Part shown: in pieces, positions 13,478 through 15,508 of the stretch
Position numbering within the stretch: the first letter of the stretch is position 1
Layout of the letters: the number at the start of each line of letters is the position of its first letter
Assembly: GCA_022565935.1 (NCBI GenBank)
Contig: JADFJY010000014.1
Coordinates: 1 to 15,508, forward strand
Direction: 5' to 3'
DNA length: 15,508 nt
DNA from: Nitrososphaerota archaeon
Lineage (GTDB): Archaea > Thermoproteota > Nitrososphaeria > Nitrososphaerales > Nitrosopumilaceae
Made by a program: the position numbers and the translations under genes
The notes under the pieces: generated by a model
Databases searched by the model: none
The model's input: the letters and a program-made list of their open reading frames with translations, nothing else
Told to the model about the DNA's origin: nothing

Positions 13478-13585
13478 ATGGCTTTGGTTCAAGAGAAGAA
13501 AGGAGGTCCATATACAAAAGATGAGAAAAGAAAACGACGAGATGAAGTTCACAGACTACCTTTACCATCCAGAGACCGTAAGTAG
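13478..13585 (+). pseudogene. Short ORF, possible remnant of a KGGPYTK-type thaumarchaeal protein
   Basis: The frame encodes 35 residues beginning MALVQEKKGGPYTKDEKRKR, highly basic, with stop TAG at 13583. From memory, Nitrosopumilaceae carry small proteins that begin with a similar (K)GxYTK-E-R-EV-RLHF stretch and continue into a helix-turn-helix; here the match stops after DEVHRL. A +1 frame continues DYLYHPETVSRTNRVYWK, which faintly recalls the later part. So a truncated or frameshifted gene is the favoured reading, and a genuine 35-residue protein the alternative. AAGGGAATT upstream of the ATG is only a weak ribosome-binding site. Confidence 0.35.
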
Positions 13586-13641
13586 GACAAATAGAGTTTA
13601 TTGGAAATAGAATCAAATAACATAGAAAGTCACTCATAATA

Positions 13642-14310
13642 TTGCCTGAAAAAACACTTCCCAAAGACTATGACGTATACATACCTGGCAGATTTGAGGA
13701 AAGCAACTCAGTACCCTCAGAATCAATCCCAGAATTACCCTCAGAATCAAAACCAAAAAGCAGAGGACTAACTATAGCAATAGTACTTTTTGCAGTATTC
13801 TCAGTAGGGATTTTCTCGTACTATTTTATCAACCAAACAGACATTGATGAGCAAATAATTCAAAACATGGATCCTCAAGAAATTCTGGCAAACCAATACA
13901 ATATAGGAGAATTTGGAAGTGATCATGCACATGCTGCAATTGTAGTTATTATTAATAATAAACAGGTAAATTTTGCTCAACAGCAATTTCAGATATCAAG
14001 TAAATACATTCATTTTGAAAATAACAACCCATACCTAATCCACAAACATGCAACCGGCGTTCCATTAGAGATGCTCTTTGTATCAATTGGAATGAAAGAT
14101 AACTGCATTTCAAATGAACCATGTATAGTTTATCTTAATGGAGAGAGATACTATTTTGATATTTTACAGTATGAGATAAAGCACAATGACAGAATACTGA
14201 TATCAGTTGGAGAAATAGAGAATTCAAAGTATTTGAAATACTTGGAATCATTAAAAATATTTGATGTTCCAAAAAAATCAATTACATCTAACAACGACAT
14301 ATCAATCTAA
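13642..14310 (+). CDS. Membrane-anchored His-rich extracytoplasmic protein, unknown function
   Basis: The 222-residue protein has a Ser/Pro/Glu-rich N-terminal stretch with a short repeat (PSES..PELPSESKPKS, 25-40), one membrane helix (about 43-63) and an outer domain to the C-terminus. That domain contains GSDHAHAAIVVI (92-103), YIHFENNNPYLIHKHATG (122-139), two Cys (C155, C161) and NDRILISVGE (182-191). The pattern 'D.Ha...v.in....f...q...s.yiHfe.n....iH.HatGv.l..lf' recurs, to my memory, in several thaumarchaeal surface proteins without a set function; clustered His suggest metal (perhaps copper) binding and the Cys pair a disulfide. The start is TTG: an in-frame TAA is eight codons upstream and no ATG or GTG intervenes. 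Confidence 0.75.
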   Translation: MPEKTLPKDYDVYIPGRFEESNSVPSESIPELPSESKPKSRGLTIAIVLFAVFSVGIFSYYFINQTDIDEQIIQNMDPQEILANQYNIGEFGSDHAHAAIVVIINNKQVNFAQQQFQISSKYIHFENNNPYLIHKHATGVPLEMLFVSIGMKDNCISNEPCIVYLNGERYYFDILQYEIKHNDRILISVGEIENSKYLKYLESLKIFDVPKKSITSNNDISI

Positions 14311-14346
14311 ATTCAAAATAAGATTATTCACATAATATGGATTAGA

Positions 14347-14364
14347 TAAAAATAAAAAAAGAAA
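14347..14364 (-). terminator. T-rich terminator of the repeat-protein gene
   Basis: On the minus strand the stop codon is followed by CTTTCTTTTTTTATTTTTAT, an oligo-T terminator like those after the ferredoxins. It lies in the 56-bp gap to the convergent gene ending at 14310. Confidence 0.5.
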
Positions 14365-14366
14365 GA

Positions 14367-15508
14367 TTAGTTAGCAGGAACTGCGATTCCTCTATCTATC
14401 ATCTTGAGTGCTGTATCTGCTTTAAGACACATTGCTACACCGTTTGATGCTTTCATTACAAGGCTGAATCCTTCTCTACATTCAACGTCTGCGGCATCAA
14501 GGCCTGCAGTCATTTGAGTACGTGGGGAAATCCATGCATATCGCATGTCTTTTGCCTTATCAATGAAATCTGCTCTAAGTTCTTGTTTTTCCTCGTCTGA
14601 TAATTCTGATGATCTCTCACGAAGGTCTATCTTGAAGGCCTTCATCTCTGCTACTCTGTCTTGAATTGCAGTTTTGCGCTCATCAGACATGTTAACTTTA
14701 ATTGTTGCCATATGCTTTTTGAAATTCATTTTGATTTTCATTATTTTCTCGTCAGACTTGTCACCATGTTTCTCTTTGAACTTCATCTTGATTTCATCCG
14801 TTCTCTCATCAGTAATGTCATACTTTGTCATGATCATTGCTTTGAGTCGTGGAGATTGATCAGAGAATTTCATCTTGTCAGCTAGTATGTCTTTTGCGAC
14901 ATTATCCATTTTGCCTTTTGCCATATCTGACATTCCATCAAAGTCATGTTTTTTGTCTGATACTTTATCCATCATTTTGTCTTTCATAGAATCTTTATGA
15001 TCTCGCTTGTAGTCTTCTCGCTCATCTAGTGTCATTTCACACCATTCAGAGATTCTATCAAGTTTTGCTACATCAGTAATTTCTAATGCTCTGTCTGATT
15101 CTTCCATTGAACATAATCTATCATAATCCATGTGAGGTTTTTTAAAGTCATAATCTCTCATGTGATCTTTGGCGAAATCTTCTCTTGCGTCATCGTCTAG
15201 TGAACAATATTCGTTCATCTTTTCTACATGATCAGTTGCTTTATCGTGTTCTGCAACAAATGCTAGCTTGTCTTCGTCTGACATTTCACAGTATCTATCT
15301 ATCATACCTCGTATGTCTTTGTCATATTTCATTCTGTAATCGTCTTTGTGTTCTTGGATGTATGCATCTCGTTGATCGTCATCTAGTGAACAATATTCGT
15401 TCATCTTTTCTACATGATCAGTTGCTTTATCGTGTTCTGCAACAAATGCTAGCTTGTCTTCGTCTGACATTTCACAGTATCTATCTATCATACCTCGTAT
15501 GTCTTTGT
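14367..15508 (-). CDS. Cys- and charge-rich tandem-repeat protein with a thaumarchaeal surface-protein C-terminal domain (5' end missing)
   Basis: The frame is open through the window edge, so the true start lies beyond 15508; at least 379 residues are visible. It begins with 62-residue tandem units, each made of two half-units of the form 'YC.M..e.k..f..eH' (MIDRYCEMSDEDKLAFVAEH and MNEYCSLDDDQRDAYIQEH). Two more diverged half-units follow (DRLCSMEESDR and SEWCEMTLDEREDYKRDH). The middle is a Lys/Asp/Met-rich, probably alpha-helical or coiled region. The last ~55 residues, from SPRTQMTAGLDAADVECREG to MCLKADTALKMIDRGIAVP, match a C-terminal domain I recall from many secreted thaumarchaeal proteins (two Cys, 'G...DV.CkeG...v.k..ng...Cv...ta..l..rG'). 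So an extracellular location is likely; a signal peptide should lie outside the window. Function is unknown. Confidence 0.8.
   Translation of the reverse strand, partial: KDIRGMIDRYCEMSDEDKLAFVAEHDKATDHVEKMNEYCSLDDDQRDAYIQEHKDDYRMKYDKDIRGMIDRYCEMSDEDKLAFVAEHDKATDHVEKMNEYCSLDDDAREDFAKDHMRDYDFKKPHMDYDRLCSMEESDRALEITDVAKLDRISEWCEMTLDEREDYKRDHKDSMKDKMMDKVSDKKHDFDGMSDMAKGKMDNVAKDILADKMKFSDQSPRLKAMIMTKYDITDERTDEIKMKFKEKHGDKSDEKIMKIKMNFKKHMATIKVNMSDERKTAIQDRVAEMKAFKIDLRERSSELSDEEKQELRADFIDKAKDMRYAWISPRTQMTAGLDAADVECREGFSLVMKASNGVAMCLKADTALKMIDRGIAVPAN
15196..15322. repeat. 127-bp exact direct repeat, copy 1 (186-bp period)
   Basis: These 127 bases recur without a mismatch at 15382-15508, one 186-bp (62-codon) unit away. 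Identity ends two bases apart at 15191-15195, where the codons for the downstream unit differ. The exact match at third codon positions points to recent duplication or gene conversion. Confidence 0.95.
15382..15508. repeat. 127-bp exact direct repeat, copy 2, running into the window edge
   Basis: This is the partner of 15196-15322 and is still identical at the last base of the window, so the repeat tract continues outside and the number of units is unknown. Confidence 0.95.

Larger units (their letters stand above)
13328..13641. other. 314-bp region without a firm gene
   Basis: This stretch lies between two divergent genes. It holds a GATTA triplet repeat (13336-13350), a 10-bp tandem repeat (13366-13385), and a 35-codon open frame that may be a gene remnant (13478-13585). 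A plus-strand frame at 13380-13610 exists but has no family-like features. A TATA-like TCAAATAAC at about 13613-13621 could serve the gene at 13642. Confidence 0.6.

Noticed and set aside
13380..13610. 76-codon plus-strand frame
   Set aside because: It has low-quality composition, and the KGGPYTK-type frame overlapping it is the better candidate; only its last part was used as a possible remnant of that gene.
14661..14885. Plus-strand hydrophobic frames inside the repeat-protein gene
   Set aside because: They are the complement of Lys/Asp/Met-rich codons, which always read as Phe/Ile/His-rich on the other strand.
15196..15508. CRISPR array or mobile-element terminal repeats
   Set aside because: The repeat is in frame with a coding unit (186 bp = 62 codons) and the sequence between copies is coding too; there are no spacers or transposase.

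Overview
The window looks like chromosome of an ammonia-oxidizing archaeon of the Thaumarchaeota (Nitrososphaerota), most likely Nitrosopumilaceae. The grounds are the AT-rich base composition, a fully archaeal information-processing set (MCM, a GINS subunit, Hel308, RFC small subunit, TFB, aIF6, archaeal-type HisRS), zinc-ferredoxin-like proteins, short intergenic spaces with archaeal TATA boxes, and a C-terminal domain (end of the last gene) that I associate with secreted proteins of this group. No transposon, CRISPR array, rRNA or phage gene was seen.

Layout. (1) 1-104: the 3' end of a hexapeptide-repeat acyltransferase on the plus strand. (2) 101-6045, minus strand: a tightly packed five-gene operon read GINS23 > MCM > Hel308 > membrane sugar-phosphate transferase > 76-residue membrane protein, with overlaps of 20 and 4 nt, a 0-nt junction and a 4-nt overlap. 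(3) 6046-6247: a divergent regulatory region with ten GATC sites in 106 bp, a 9-bp direct repeat and a 14-bp palindrome. (4) RFC small subunit (+) facing TFB (-) with only 11 bp between their stops. (5) tRNA-Ser(UGA) and three tandem paralogous ferredoxins (-), each with its own TATA box about 26 bp from the start codon, implying leaderless mRNAs. (6) aIF6 (+) and HisRS (-), whose 3' ends overlap by 20 bp. (7) From 12.2 kb on: small conserved genes of uncertain role (a 145-residue protein, a VOC/glyoxalase-fold protein, a 44-residue zinc-ribbon protein not found by ordinary length cut-offs, a possible gene remnant, a membrane-anchored His-rich extracytoplasmic protein). At the right edge lies a large Cys- and charge-rich repeat protein whose 5' end is outside the window.

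How the parts work together. GINS23, MCM and Hel308 would supply the replicative helicase and a fork-repair helicase from one transcript; the clamp-loader subunit RFC-S is read divergently from the same GATC-rich region. An 8-bp motif (GATCAATT) from this region recurs between the third ferredoxin and aIF6, so replication and ribosome-maturation genes may share a regulator. The three ferredoxins differ in the residues expected to hold the zinc ion and in one iron-sulfur ligand position, suggesting functional divergence after tandem duplication. The most unusual items are the GATC array, the ferredoxin triplet with its promoter palindromes, and the repeat protein at the right end. Several genes (five by my reading) can only start at TTG, so start calls deserve care.
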